A program made the translations under genes and the position numbers. DNA of 64,000 bases from Paludibacteraceae bacterium (GTDB taxonomy: Bacteria > Bacteroidota > Bacteroidia > Bacteroidales > Paludibacteraceae), in NCBI GenBank assembly GCA_024693065.1, contig JAILLP010000006.1, positions 62,001 through 126,000 of the forward strand, in the 5' to 3' direction. The notes under the pieces are model-generated. The model saw only the letters and a list, made by a program, of their open reading frames with translations. It was not told the origin of the DNA and ran no database searches. Each line of letters begins with the position of its first letter. Position 1 is the stretch's first letter. Below are positions 1-8,402 of this stretch, in pieces.

Positions 1-576
1 GAATTTGTTCCGCAAATAGACGCTTTCGAAGTTCGTGGAATCGTCCACATACGATAATCCCTGCTCCTCTATGTATTCGAGGATATCTTTCTTGGTGAAT
101 CCGAGCAACGGTCTGATGATATCTCCCTGTACTTTTTTGATGCCGGACAATCCTTTGAGTCCAGTACCCCTGGAGAGGTTGATCAGGAAGGTTTCGATGC
201 TGTCGTCCGCATGATGGGCCACCGCAATGTAGTCCGCCTTTACCCTCTCTTTCAGTTCCGCGAACCATTGGTAGCGCAAGTTTCTTGCCGCCATTTCTGT
301 GGATATACTTTTGAGGGTTGCGTATTCGTTTGTGTTGAAATCGATTCGGAAGAAGGGAATTTTTCGCGCATTTGCTTGCGAATGTGCAAATTTAGAGTCA
401 CGATTAGCCTCTTCGTTGCGAATATGGAAGTTACAATGTGCTGCAATGCACATATAGCCTTGTTTGTGCAACGAATCTAATAGCGTGATGGAGTCGGCTC
501 CGCCGCTCAGTCCCACTATTATTTTCGCTCCTTTTGGTATAAGTTCGGCAAAGGAGCATTCCGATATTTTTCCCAT
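1..576 (-). CDS. tilS: tRNA(Ile)-lysidine synthase, N-terminal part (cut by window edge)
   Basis: TilS converts the wobble cytidine of the CAU-anticodon tRNA-Ile to lysidine, using ATP and lysine, so that it reads AUA. The 192 codons visible here are the N-terminal ATP-pyrophosphatase domain. The PP-loop SGGADS lies at residues 24-29, and the TilS signature DDSTN...YLRN is at the window edge. The C-terminal part lies beyond position 1. The start chosen is the ATG at 576, 12 bases after the udp stop, so it is probably cotranscribed with udp. Family assignment is firm; completeness cannot be judged. Confidence 0.93.
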   Translation of the reverse strand, partial: MGKISECSFAELIPKGAKIIVGLSGGADSITLLDSLHKQGYMCIAAHCNFHIRNEEANRDSKFAHSQANARKIPFFRIDFNTNEYATLKSISTEMAARNLRYQWFAELKERVKADYIAVAHHADDSIETFLINLSRGTGLKGLSGIKKVQGDIIRPLLGFTKKDILEYIEEQGLSYVDDSTNFESVYLRNKF

Positions 577-588
577 CTTCTTCTATCT

Positions 589-1461
589 TCAAATTCTTTC
601 CAATACAGTTTTAATGAGACCTTCCATTGTACCCTTGTATGAGGTGTTCATGCTTTTATCGACACGTCCGGCGATGATGCAGCAGACCGTCATGGCTTTA
701 TGTCCCAACAGTTTCGCCATTCCTGCGACGGCGGAGCTTTCCATCTCGTAGTTGGTTATTTTTTCGCCATTGTAGTCGAACGACATGATTTTCTTGTTCA
801 GTTCGGGGTCTGCCAAGGGGATGCGCACATATCTTCCTTGAGGGCCGTAGAAGCCAGGAGCGGAGATGGTCACGCCCATCACCATGTCTTTCCCGATACG
901 GTCGACCAGTTCGTTGTCAGCCGAGACCACGTAAGGAATGCATAGTTTTTTCCTCCAATTGGTGTATTCGCAGAATTTGGACTCGAAATCCTCGTCTGTA
1001 ACGCCTTTCGGGAGGTCGTAGAATCGTAGCATGCCATCGAAGCCTATCGAGCGTTTAGAGACCACGTAAGAGCCCACAGGCGTGAAATCCTGCAGTCCTC
1101 CTGAAGTGCCGATTCTGACCATCGTCAGTGTGGTGTGGTGCTCCTTGACGCATCTGGTCTGGAAATCGATGTTTTTCAGTGCGTCCAGTTCGGTGACCAC
1201 AATGTCGATATTGTCCGTTCCGATGCCATGGGAGACGCAGGATATCCTCTTCCCCTTATGGAGGCCTGTGATCGTGTGGAATTCACGGCTTTGAACGTCA
1301 CATTCGATGCTGTCGAAGAAGGAAGCGACCATACTGACTCTTGTCGGGTCTCCCACCAAAATCACTGTGTCCGCCAGTTGCTCCGGCTTGATGTGAAGGT
1401 GGAATATGGAGCCGTCTTCGTTGATGATCAGTTCGGAAGGTGGTATTATTCTGTTTGGCAT
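589..1461 (-). CDS. udp: Uridine phosphorylase-type nucleoside phosphorylase
   Basis: Member of the PNP/UDP phosphorylase family, which splits nucleosides with phosphate to base and ribose-1-phosphate in cytoplasmic salvage. The 290-residue protein has the N-terminal phosphate-binding stretch VGDPTR, the central GTSGGLQ motif and the C-terminal MESSAVAGMA substrate loop. Its length suits the uridine phosphorylase branch of Bacteroidetes. Uridine is the most likely substrate, but other nucleosides cannot be excluded from sequence alone. It is first in a two-gene unit with tilS and has a consensus-like promoter about 60 bases upstream. Confidence 0.88.
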   Translation of the reverse strand: MPNRIIPPSELIINEDGSIFHLHIKPEQLADTVILVGDPTRVSMVASFFDSIECDVQSREFHTITGLHKGKRISCVSHGIGTDNIDIVVTELDALKNIDFQTRCVKEHHTTLTMVRIGTSGGLQDFTPVGSYVVSKRSIGFDGMLRFYDLPKGVTDEDFESKFCEYTNWRKKLCIPYVVSADNELVDRIGKDMVMGVTISAPGFYGPQGRYVRIPLADPELNKKIMSFDYNGEKITNYEMESSAVAGMAKLLGHKAMTVCCIIAGRVDKSMNTSYKGTMEGLIKTVLERI

Positions 1462-1495
1462 AATCCTCTATTTTATGTTAAACCATTTTGACAAT

Positions 1496-1516
1496 GGTGA
1501 ATTGAAAGAATTCACC
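1496..1516 (-). other. Stem-loop in the udp 5' leader
   Basis: GGTGAATT and AATTCACC form a perfect 8-base stem around a 5-base loop. If the promoter at 1523-1551 is used, this hairpin sits at the very 5' end of the udp-tilS transcript. It could protect the 5' end or act in regulation; no function is shown. Confidence 0.5.
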
Positions 1517-1522
1517 TTCTAC

Positions 1523-1551
1523 CAAAGATAATAAAGATTTTGTTTTTTCAA
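1523..1551 (-). promoter_or_regulatory. Promoter of udp-tilS
   Basis: On the minus strand the -7 octamer TATCTTTG (1523-1530) follows a TTG (1549-1551) with an 18-base spacer. This resembles the Bacteroidetes primary sigma factor consensus. The predicted leader is about 55 bases. Confidence 0.6.
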
Positions 1552-1576
1552 ACGGGAAAGTCTTTTAAGTTATCCA

Positions 1577-1612
1577 CAAAAAAAAAGACACCGCTTCTCA
1601 CGAAGCAGTGTC
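1577..1612 (-). terminator. Intrinsic terminator after aspS
   Basis: Read on the minus strand, an 11-base-pair stem (GACACTGCTTC with GAAGCGGTGTC, one G-U pair) and a 4-base loop is followed by a run of nine T. It lies about 40 bases past the aspS stop. Confidence 0.85.
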
Positions 1613-1649
1613 ACACAAAATAATAAAACTATGAATATATGGAAAATAT

Positions 1650-3401
1650 TTACAAATTTACTTTTAGGCAAAGCTCTTTCAATTGTGCTTCGTCTATTGC
1701 GGAAGGTGAATCTATCATCACATCTCTTCCCGCATTGTTTTTCGGGAAGGCGATGCAGTCGCGGATAGAATCCAATCCTGCCAACATGGATACGACACGG
1801 TCCAATCCGAAGGCAAGTCCTCCGTGAGGTGGCGCACCATATTTGAATGCGTTTATTAGGCAACCGAACTGATCCATTGCTTTTTCTTGGGTAAATCCAA
1901 GCAATTGGAACATCTTGTTCTGCAATTGGGAGTCGTGGATACGGATGGAACCTCCACCCAACTCCACGCCGTTCATCGCCAAGTCATAAGCATTTGCGCG
2001 TACACGTCCCGGGTCGCTGTCCAAGTAAGGAACATCCTCTGTCTTAGGACTGGTGAACGGGTGATGCATCGCATAGAAGCGTTGGTCTTCTTCGCTCCAT
2101 TCGAAAAGAGGAAAATCGATAACCCACAACGGTGCGAACTTGTTTTTATCTCTCAGACCAAGACGGTCACCCATCTCCAGTCTTAGATCGTTCATCTGTT
2201 TGCGAGTCTTATTTTCGTCATCGCCACAAAGAATCAACATCAGATCACCAGGTTTCGCGTTGAAACGATCCGCCCATTTCTTCAAATCCTCTTGCGCATA
2301 GAATTTATCCACGCTGGATTTGAACGATCCGTCCTTTTCGTATTTCACGTAGACGAGACCTTTGGCGCCCACTTGTGGTTTTTTTACGAATTCCGTCAGC
2401 TGATCCAACTGTTTGCGCGTATATTCCGCACAGCCCTCGGCGCATATTCCAACGACGATCTTAGCGTTGTCGAATACGCTGAATCCGTGGCCCTCCGTCA
2501 AGTCTTTCAGTTCGACGAATGTCATGCCGAAACGCATATCAGGCTTATCTGAGCCGTAAAGGCGCATACATTCGTGCCATGTCATACGTGGAAATGGATC
2601 CTTGAAGTCTATTCCTTTCACATATTTGAATATATGCTTTATCATAGCTTCGAAGATGTTCAGCACATCCTCTTGCTCTACGTACGACATCTCACAGTCT
2701 ATCTGAGTGAATTCGGGTTGCCTATCCGCACGCAAGTCTTCGTCCCTGAAGCACTTGACGATTTGGAAGTATCTATCGAAACCAGCCACCATTAACAATT
2801 GCTTGAACTGTTGAGGGGATTGAGGCAAGGCGTAGAACTGTCCCGGATTCATTCTGGAAGGAACGACGAAATCCCTTGCGCCCTCTGGAGTTGACTTAAT
2901 CAACACCGGGGTTTCAACTTCAAGGAAATGTTGCTCGTCCAGGAATCTTCGAACTTCAAAAGCGATTTTGTGCCTTAGTTCGATGTTGGAGCGGACGCAG
3001 TTGCGCCTCAGGTCCAAGTATCTGTATTGCATACGAAGGTCATCGCCTCCGTCTGTGTTATCTTCAATTGTGAAAGGTGGAACTTCCGACGTGTTCAGTA
3101 TTGTGAGTTTCTCCGCGATGATTTCGATCTCACCTGTCGGGATGTTTTTGTTTTTGCTGCTTCTTTCCGCCACTTTGCCGGTTACTTGGATCACCCATTC
3201 CCTACCCAATTTGTTGGCTTGGCCGCATAATTCGGTGTTGATATCCTCGTTAAAAACGATTTGGGTGATGCCATAACGGTCTCGAATGTCGACGAAGGTC
3301 ATACCTCCCATCTTGCGCGCTTTTTGTACCCACCCCGCCAGCGTGACAACTTCGTCCACGTTAGCGATATTCAACTCTCCACAAGTTCTTGTCCTGTACA
3401 T
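1650..3401 (-). CDS. aspS: Aspartyl-tRNA synthetase
   Basis: Class II aminoacyl-tRNA synthetase that charges tRNA-Asp with aspartate. At 583 residues it is the normal bacterial length. The N-terminal OB-fold anticodon-binding domain (about 1-105) is followed by the catalytic core with motif 2 (near [14 protein letters not shown]) and motif 3 (FGLDR, near residue 530). A GAD insert of the bacterial type lies between them. It is preceded by its own -7 box and followed by a strong terminator, so it is probably monocistronic, although the upstream glycosyltransferase ends only 58 bases before it. Confidence 0.97.
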   Translation of the reverse strand: MYRTRTCGELNIANVDEVVTLAGWVQKARKMGGMTFVDIRDRYGITQIVFNEDINTELCGQANKLGREWVIQVTGKVAERSSKNKNIPTGEIEIIAEKLTILNTSEVPPFTIEDNTDGGDDLRMQYRYLDLRRNCVRSNIELRHKIAFEVRRFLDEQHFLEVETPVLIKSTPEGARDFVVPSRMNPGQFYALPQSPQQFKQLLMVAGFDRYFQIVKCFRDEDLRADRQPEFTQIDCEMSYVEQEDVLNIFEAMIKHIFKYVKGIDFKDPFPRMTWHECMRLYGSDKPDMRFGMTFVELKDLTEGHGFSVFDNAKIVVGICAEGCAEYTRKQLDQLTEFVKKPQVGAKGLVYVKYEKDGSFKSSVDKFYAQEDLKKWADRFNAKPGDLMLILCGDDENKTRKQMNDLRLEMGDRLGLRDKNKFAPLWVIDFPLFEWSEEDQRFYAMHHPFTSPKTEDVPYLDSDPGRVRANAYDLAMNGVELGGGSIRIHDSQLQNKMFQLLGFTQEKAMDQFGCLINAFKYGAPPHGGLAFGLDRVVSMLAGLDSIRDCIAFPKNNAGRDVMIDSPSAIDEAQLKELCLKVNL

Positions 3402-3423
3402 ATCGATATACGTTTGTATGATG

Positions 3424-3431
3424 CAAAGTTA
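3424..3431 (-). promoter_or_regulatory. -7 box of aspS
   Basis: TAACTTTG on the minus strand matches TAnnTTTG. It lies 22 bases before the aspS ATG, giving a leader of roughly 15 bases. No clear -33 TTG is seen. Confidence 0.5.
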
Positions 3432-3459
3432 CATTTTTTTGTGATTGAAGGAGTCCTTT

Positions 3460-4305
3460 TTATCTTTTTTTTCTCATCGGGAGTCGAATTTTACGCTTTA
3501 TTATGGCATATTTCTTTAGTCTCACCTTCTTGAAGTAGTGATAAAAACCGCATATCTTCTTCCATGTCAGTTTGGAGAAGAAATTTTGGGTTGTGGTTGT
3601 ATTGTGTTCATATGCATGATGAATGTACACTTGCGGTAAGCAGACCACTTTATAGCCTTCTCTTTTCATCCTGAAACAGAAGTCCGCGTCGTCAAGTCCG
3701 AAAAAGAAATTCTCGTCCCAAAAACCGACGGCGATTTGTGCGCTTCGGCGGATCATATGGCAAGCGCCTATTGTGTAATCCACTTCGAAGGGTTCTGTTT
3801 GGTCCATGTCGTAAAGTGTGTCTTGATAGTCTTTACTGAACAATTCCATGTTGAAACGCAACGAGACGTCGTGGATATATGCTTTGACGATGTGGCGGAT
3901 TCTAGGGAATCTTCTACAGCTTTTTTGCGTTTCTCCGTTTTGACCCTTTAGTTTGCAACTACATAAGCCCACGTCCGGATTTTCATCCATGTAGTTTAAC
4001 ATTGTTTTGTAGGCTATTGGATTGATTTCTGTGTCGGAGTCCAAGAACAGCAGATATTCGCTCGGAAATGCATTGATGATTCCAATGTTTTTTGCGGCGG
4101 CGACCCCCTTGTTATCTGTGCAGCATATCATCCTGATGTTAGGGTATGAATATTCCACGGCAGTCCTTGTCTCATCAGTCGAACCATTGTCGATATACAA
4201 AATTTCCACATCCTTGTCTTCCTTTAGGAATTCAAGTGAGGCGAAATTCTTTTGTAGGTAGTGCCAAGAATTATAGCCGACAATTATGATTGTCACCCTT
4301 TTCAT
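3460..4305 (-). CDS. Family 2 glycosyltransferase
   Basis: GT-A fold glycosyltransferase of 281 residues. The N-terminal VTIIIVGYNS strand, IDNGSTD motif (about residues 36-42) and the metal-binding FLDSDTE motif (near residue 92) are typical of GT2. The later GLDDADFCFRMK stretch recalls the rhamnosyltransferase-like (WbbL) branch. It probably adds a sugar to a lipopolysaccharide or other surface glycan at the inner face of the membrane; the donor and acceptor are unknown. No transmembrane segment is evident. The C-terminal tail is rich in Lys and Arg, which may favour membrane association. No other glycan genes adjoin it. Confidence 0.85.
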   Translation of the reverse strand: MKRVTIIIVGYNSWHYLQKNFASLEFLKEDKDVEILYIDNGSTDETRTAVEYSYPNIRMICCTDNKGVAAAKNIGIINAFPSEYLLFLDSDTEINPIAYKTMLNYMDENPDVGLCSCKLKGQNGETQKSCRRFPRIRHIVKAYIHDVSLRFNMELFSKDYQDTLYDMDQTEPFEVDYTIGACHMIRRSAQIAVGFWDENFFFGLDDADFCFRMKREGYKVVCLPQVYIHHAYEHNTTTTQNFFSKLTWKKICGFYHYFKKVRLKKYAIIKRKIRLPMRKKR

Positions 4306-4372
4306 ATCCGTTCCCTTTTCTAACGAATATAATAAAAGATGATGAATTTTGCAATTTTCAGTGTTTTTTTGT

Positions 4373-4410
4373 GCAAAAAAAAGAAGGCGAATGGTAATAT
4401 CCGCCTTCTT
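4373..4410 (-). terminator. Intrinsic terminator after the gyrA-TPR unit
   Basis: On the minus strand AAGAAGGCGG pairs with CGCCTTCTT across a short A/T-rich loop and is followed by a run of eight T. It lies about 30 bases beyond the TPR gene stop. Confidence 0.85.
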
Positions 4411-4438
4411 GTCGCATAGTTTGAAAAGGTTTCTGAAT

Positions 4439-5668
4439 TTATTTCTTTGCCTTTACTTCCTCATATTTCTTGTTAACTTCCTTGTATTTGTCGTTCATGC
4501 CCAACTTGTAATAGACAGAACGAAGGAATTGGAGGTTCTCCAAATCTTCTTCATTGATTTTGCGTGCGTTTTCGAAGTATGGAAGCGAGTTTTTCAATTC
4601 TGCGGTTCCCTTGCTTCTTTCAGCATTGTATTTCTTGATATCCTTTATGCTGTTAGCTTTATCGATGATTTTCTCACCTTTTTTCTCATAGGCCAAACCG
4701 CACTCGAATTGTGCGTCGAAATCGTTAGGTGCCAATTCTACAGCCTTTGTGAGACTTGCGATTGCCTCTTCGAATTTCTCCTCTCTAAGGTACATGTTAC
4801 CTTTGATTTTGTAATATTGTGCATTGTTCGGATCCTTCGAAATGGCTTCGTCCAAATATTTGACAGCCTCTGTCTTCTTGTCGTTATTCAAATAGTAGTT
4901 GATAAGATTTCCGATGAGGTATTTGTTGGTTGGATACTTCTTCAGACCCTCATTGATCGTCGAAATCATTTTGTCATTTTGTTTCTCTTTGCTGTATGCG
5001 TCACATAACCATTCGTACATGGTCTCATCCTTGAAGGAAATGCTTTTTAGTTCCTCCATGTATTTAATCATGATTGGACGCTTTGCCTCGTCTTGAGCCG
5101 CCAAGTTGACAGCGAGGAACTTAACCTCGTTGTAGTATTCACTTTTGTCTATGCCCTCGTCTTTCATGATGCTGTTAGAAGGCAAACTCAAATATTTCTC
5201 GTACAATTTGAACGCTTTGTCGAATTCAGACTTCTGTTGGTGTTGTTGTCCTTCCGCTAACAAGTAGTTGGCGTATGTGGCAACATTCTTTTTCACATTT
5301 TTCAGATATTTGGTCTTCACTTTTCCTTTTTCATCTGGCAATTGGTCCAATTCTCCGCATTTCAGGTATGCGTCGATTGCTTTAACCAAACTCTCGCTCA
5401 TCAGATCTTGGTTGTACTGCATCTTACCATCTCTCTTGACGGCCTCTGTCTCGTATATCTTGTAGTAAATTTGACCTGCCACATCGTATGTGTATGCCAT
5501 ATTGCTGGACGAAGGGTCTTTCATGGCAGTTTCAATATCTTTAACTGCTTGGTCAAAATTGATAGGTTGCTCGTACAGATATCCTTCTGCGCTTCTTACC
5601 AATTTTTTTTGTGCGAATCCGCTCATGGTCAATGCCATTGCGAAAACCGTGATTGCTATTTTCTTCAT
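4439..5668 (-). CDS. Exported tetratricopeptide-repeat protein
   Basis: 409-residue protein with an N-terminal signal peptide (Lys-Lys then a hydrophobic stretch ending near SGFAQ, residue 20). TPR motifs are clearest at about residues 230-330 (for example DPNNAQYYKIKGNMYLREEK), in a long helical, Lys/Glu-rich context. It probably acts as a periplasmic scaffold. It starts 12 bases after the gyrA stop and shares its terminator, so the two are likely cotranscribed. What it binds is not indicated by the sequence. Confidence 0.8.
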   Translation of the reverse strand: MKKIAITVFAMALTMSGFAQKKLVRSAEGYLYEQPINFDQAVKDIETAMKDPSSSNMAYTYDVAGQIYYKIYETEAVKRDGKMQYNQDLMSESLVKAIDAYLKCGELDQLPDEKGKVKTKYLKNVKKNVATYANYLLAEGQQHQQKSEFDKAFKLYEKYLSLPSNSIMKDEGIDKSEYYNEVKFLAVNLAAQDEAKRPIMIKYMEELKSISFKDETMYEWLCDAYSKEKQNDKMISTINEGLKKYPTNKYLIGNLINYYLNNDKKTEAVKYLDEAISKDPNNAQYYKIKGNMYLREEKFEEAIASLTKAVELAPNDFDAQFECGLAYEKKGEKIIDKANSIKDIKKYNAERSKGTAELKNSLPYFENARKINEEDLENLQFLRSVYYKLGMNDKYKEVNKKYEEVKAKK

Positions 5669-5680
5669 GATATTTAATAA

Positions 5681-8203
5681 TTAGTTTTGTTCGTTAATAT
5701 TGTTCTCATCTCCTAATTCTTGTGGGTTTTCCTCACCCTCCAATTCCTCTTCCTCGTCCGGTTGTGACAGAACCTTGCATACGGATGCTATCTGATCATT
5801 CTTCTTCGTGAGGTTGATGAGACGTACACCTTGTGTGGCGCGGCCCATCACGCGGACGTCGGTCACCTTCAGTCTGATGGTGATGCCTGACTTGTTAATG
5901 ATCATCAGGTCGTTCTCGTCCGTCACGCTCTTGATGGCAACCAAAAGGCCTGTTTTATCCGTGATGTTCATCGTCTTGACACCCTTACCACCCCTATTGG
6001 TGATACGGTAGTCTTCGATGTCGCTGCGTTTTCCGTAGCCTTGCTCGGATACGACCATCACTGTTTCCGTCTGAGGGTCGTTGATGGTGATCATTCCTAC
6101 CACCTCGTCGTCCGGACCATCGAGCGTCATGCCTCGTACACCGGTCGCTGTCCTACCCATTTCCCTCACTTTCGTCTCGTTGAAACGGATGGCGCGTCCG
6201 TTGCGGTTCGCCAAGATGATCTCGCTGTTTCCTGTCGTCTGTCTTACTTGGATGACTTGGTCGTCCTCCCTGATGGTGATGGCGTTGACACCGTTAGCGC
6301 GAGGACGGGAATAAGCCTCTAGAGAGGTCTTCTTCACGATACCTCGTTTAGTGCAGAACATCAAGTAGTGTGACTTGCAGAACTCTTCGTCGTTCAGTGA
6401 CTTGATCTTGATGAATGCGTTCACCTTGTCGTCAGCATCGATGTTGAGCATATTTTGGATGGCGCGGCCTTTGGTCGTCTTGCTTCCCTCAGGGATGTCA
6501 TATACTTTTAACCAGTAGCAACGACCCTTTTGGGTGAAGAACAACATCGTATTGTGCATGGACGCCGGATAGATGTATTCGATGAAGTCCTCGTCGCGCG
6601 AGCTGCTTCCTTTGGAACCCACGCCGCCACGGCCTTGCGCCTTGAACTCGTCGAGCGGAGTACGTTTGATGTAGCCGAGGTGGGAGATGGTGATGACCAT
6701 CTGATCGTCCGAATAGAAGTCCTCAGGATTGAATTCCTCCGAAGTATATTTAATCTCCGTACGTCTTTCGTCGCCGTACTTAGCCTTCACGTCGAGCAAC
6801 TCCTCCTTCACCACCTGCATTTGGAGGTCTTCGCTGGCGAGGATATCCTTCAAGTGGTTGATGAGTTTCATGAGGTCTTCGTATTTAGCCCTCAGGTCGT
6901 CGATGGAGAGTTTTGTCAAAGCACCGAGTCTCATTTCGACGATGGCCTTAGCCTGATCGTCGTCGAACCCAAAGCGTTTCATCAAGCCTTCCTTGGCCGC
7001 ATTCACGTTCTCGGAGGAGCGGATGATGCGGATGACTTCGTCGATGTTGTCCACAGCGACGATCAACGCCTCCAGGATGTGCGCTTTCTTCTCCGCCTCC
7101 GCCAATTCGTAACGTGTCCTACGAACAACGACCTCGTGGCGGTGAGCGATGAATTCTGCGATTAACTCTTTCAGGTTCAGTAATTTCGGTCTTCCGTGAA
7201 CCAATGCGATGTTGTTCACGCTGAAGGAAGACTGAAGTGCCGTGTATTTGTATAGTTTGTTAAGCAACACGTTGGAGTTGGCGTCTCGTTTCACGTCGAT
7301 CACGATACGCATACCCTCGCGGTCCGACTCGTCGTTGATGTTGGAGATTCCCTCCAATTTCTTTTCGGCGACCATGTCGGCGATGTCCTTGATCATTTCG
7401 GCGCGGTTCACCAGGTAAGGTATTTCGCGGACGATGATCTTTTCCCTTCCGTTCTCGTTTTCTATCTCCACTTTAGAGCGGATGACTACACGTCCGCGGC
7501 CTGTCAGGTAGGCGTCGCGCACGCCGGCGTAGCCGTAGATGATACCGCCCGTCGGGAAGTCAGGCGCTTTGATGAGCTTGATCAGGGTCTCTATATCCAC
7601 ATCCTTGTCGTCCACGTAGGCCACGCAGGCGTCGATCGTGTCGGAGAGGTTGTGGGGCGGCATGTTCGTCGCCATACCCACGGCGATACCGGATGCACCG
7701 TTCACCAGCAATTGCGGGATACGGGTTGGCAGAACCGTAGGCTCTTGGTGCTCACCGTCGAAGTTGTCTTGGAAGTCGACAGTGTCTTTGTCCAAATCGA
7801 CCAGAATGTCCTCAGTGATTTTCTGCAGGCGGGCCTCGGTGTAACGCATAGCCGCTGCGGAGTCGCCGTCGATGGAACCGAAGTTACCTTGTCCGTAGAC
7901 GAGCGGATAACGCAAGGTCCAGTCTTGTGCCAAGCGTACCAAGGTCCCATACACGGATGAGTCACCGTGCGGGTGGTACTTTCCTAAGACCTCTCCTACT
8001 ATTCTTGCTGATTTCTTTGTCGGCTTGTTGGATACTAAACCCAATTCGCTCATACCGAATAAGACGCGGCGATGAACTGGCTTAAAGCCATCCCTGACGT
8101 CTGGCAACGCACGGGACACAATCACTGACATTGAATAATCGATGTACGAAGAGCGCATCTCTTTGTCAATGTCGATTTGGATAATTCTGTCTTGATCAAC
8201 CAT
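5681..8203 (-). CDS. gyrA: DNA gyrase subunit A
   Basis: 840-residue catalytic subunit of the type II topoisomerase that introduces negative supercoils. The active-site tyrosine is in [11 protein letters not shown] (near residue 118). The quinolone-determining region HPHGDSSVY lies before it. A C-terminal beta-pinwheel occupies about residues 500-810. The GyrA-box position reads AQGRGGVG, a variant of the classical QRRGGKG. The extreme C-terminus is acidic, as is common in Bacteroidetes. It shares a 200-base divergent intergenic region with clpC. Confidence 0.98.
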   Translation of the reverse strand: MVDQDRIIQIDIDKEMRSSYIDYSMSVIVSRALPDVRDGFKPVHRRVLFGMSELGLVSNKPTKKSARIVGEVLGKYHPHGDSSVYGTLVRLAQDWTLRYPLVYGQGNFGSIDGDSAAAMRYTEARLQKITEDILVDLDKDTVDFQDNFDGEHQEPTVLPTRIPQLLVNGASGIAVGMATNMPPHNLSDTIDACVAYVDDKDVDIETLIKLIKAPDFPTGGIIYGYAGVRDAYLTGRGRVVIRSKVEIENENGREKIIVREIPYLVNRAEMIKDIADMVAEKKLEGISNINDESDREGMRIVIDVKRDANSNVLLNKLYKYTALQSSFSVNNIALVHGRPKLLNLKELIAEFIAHRHEVVVRRTRYELAEAEKKAHILEALIVAVDNIDEVIRIIRSSENVNAAKEGLMKRFGFDDDQAKAIVEMRLGALTKLSIDDLRAKYEDLMKLINHLKDILASEDLQMQVVKEELLDVKAKYGDERRTEIKYTSEEFNPEDFYSDDQMVITISHLGYIKRTPLDEFKAQGRGGVGSKGSSSRDEDFIEYIYPASMHNTMLFFTQKGRCYWLKVYDIPEGSKTTKGRAIQNMLNIDADDKVNAFIKIKSLNDEEFCKSHYLMFCTKRGIVKKTSLEAYSRPRANGVNAITIREDDQVIQVRQTTGNSEIILANRNGRAIRFNETKVREMGRTATGVRGMTLDGPDDEVVGMITINDPQTETVMVVSEQGYGKRSDIEDYRITNRGGKGVKTMNITDKTGLLVAIKSVTDENDLMIINKSGITIRLKVTDVRVMGRATQGVRLINLTKKNDQIASVCKVLSQPDEEEELEGEENPQELGDENNINEQN

Positions 8204-8350
8204 TATATATTCAACTTTATTCTACTCCGTAAAAATATCGTAAAAGTACAAAAAAAACACTACGGAGCAAAACCATGGAATTATTTTTGCGCTTTTTTGG
8301 TTAAAAAATGAATAACGGGGCTTTTTTCGTCGCATTCCCACCTTTTTATA

Positions 8351-8381
8351 TTGTATGAGTCTGTCCGTTTTCTTATATTTG
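8351..8381 (+). promoter_or_regulatory. Promoter of clpC
   Basis: TTG (8351-8353), a 20-base spacer and TATATTTG (8374-8381) match the Bacteroidetes consensus. The predicted transcription start near 8388 rules out an in-frame upstream ATG at 8355 as translation start. Confidence 0.75.
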
Positions 8382-8402
8382 CCGAATAAACTAGGAAGAA
8401 AA

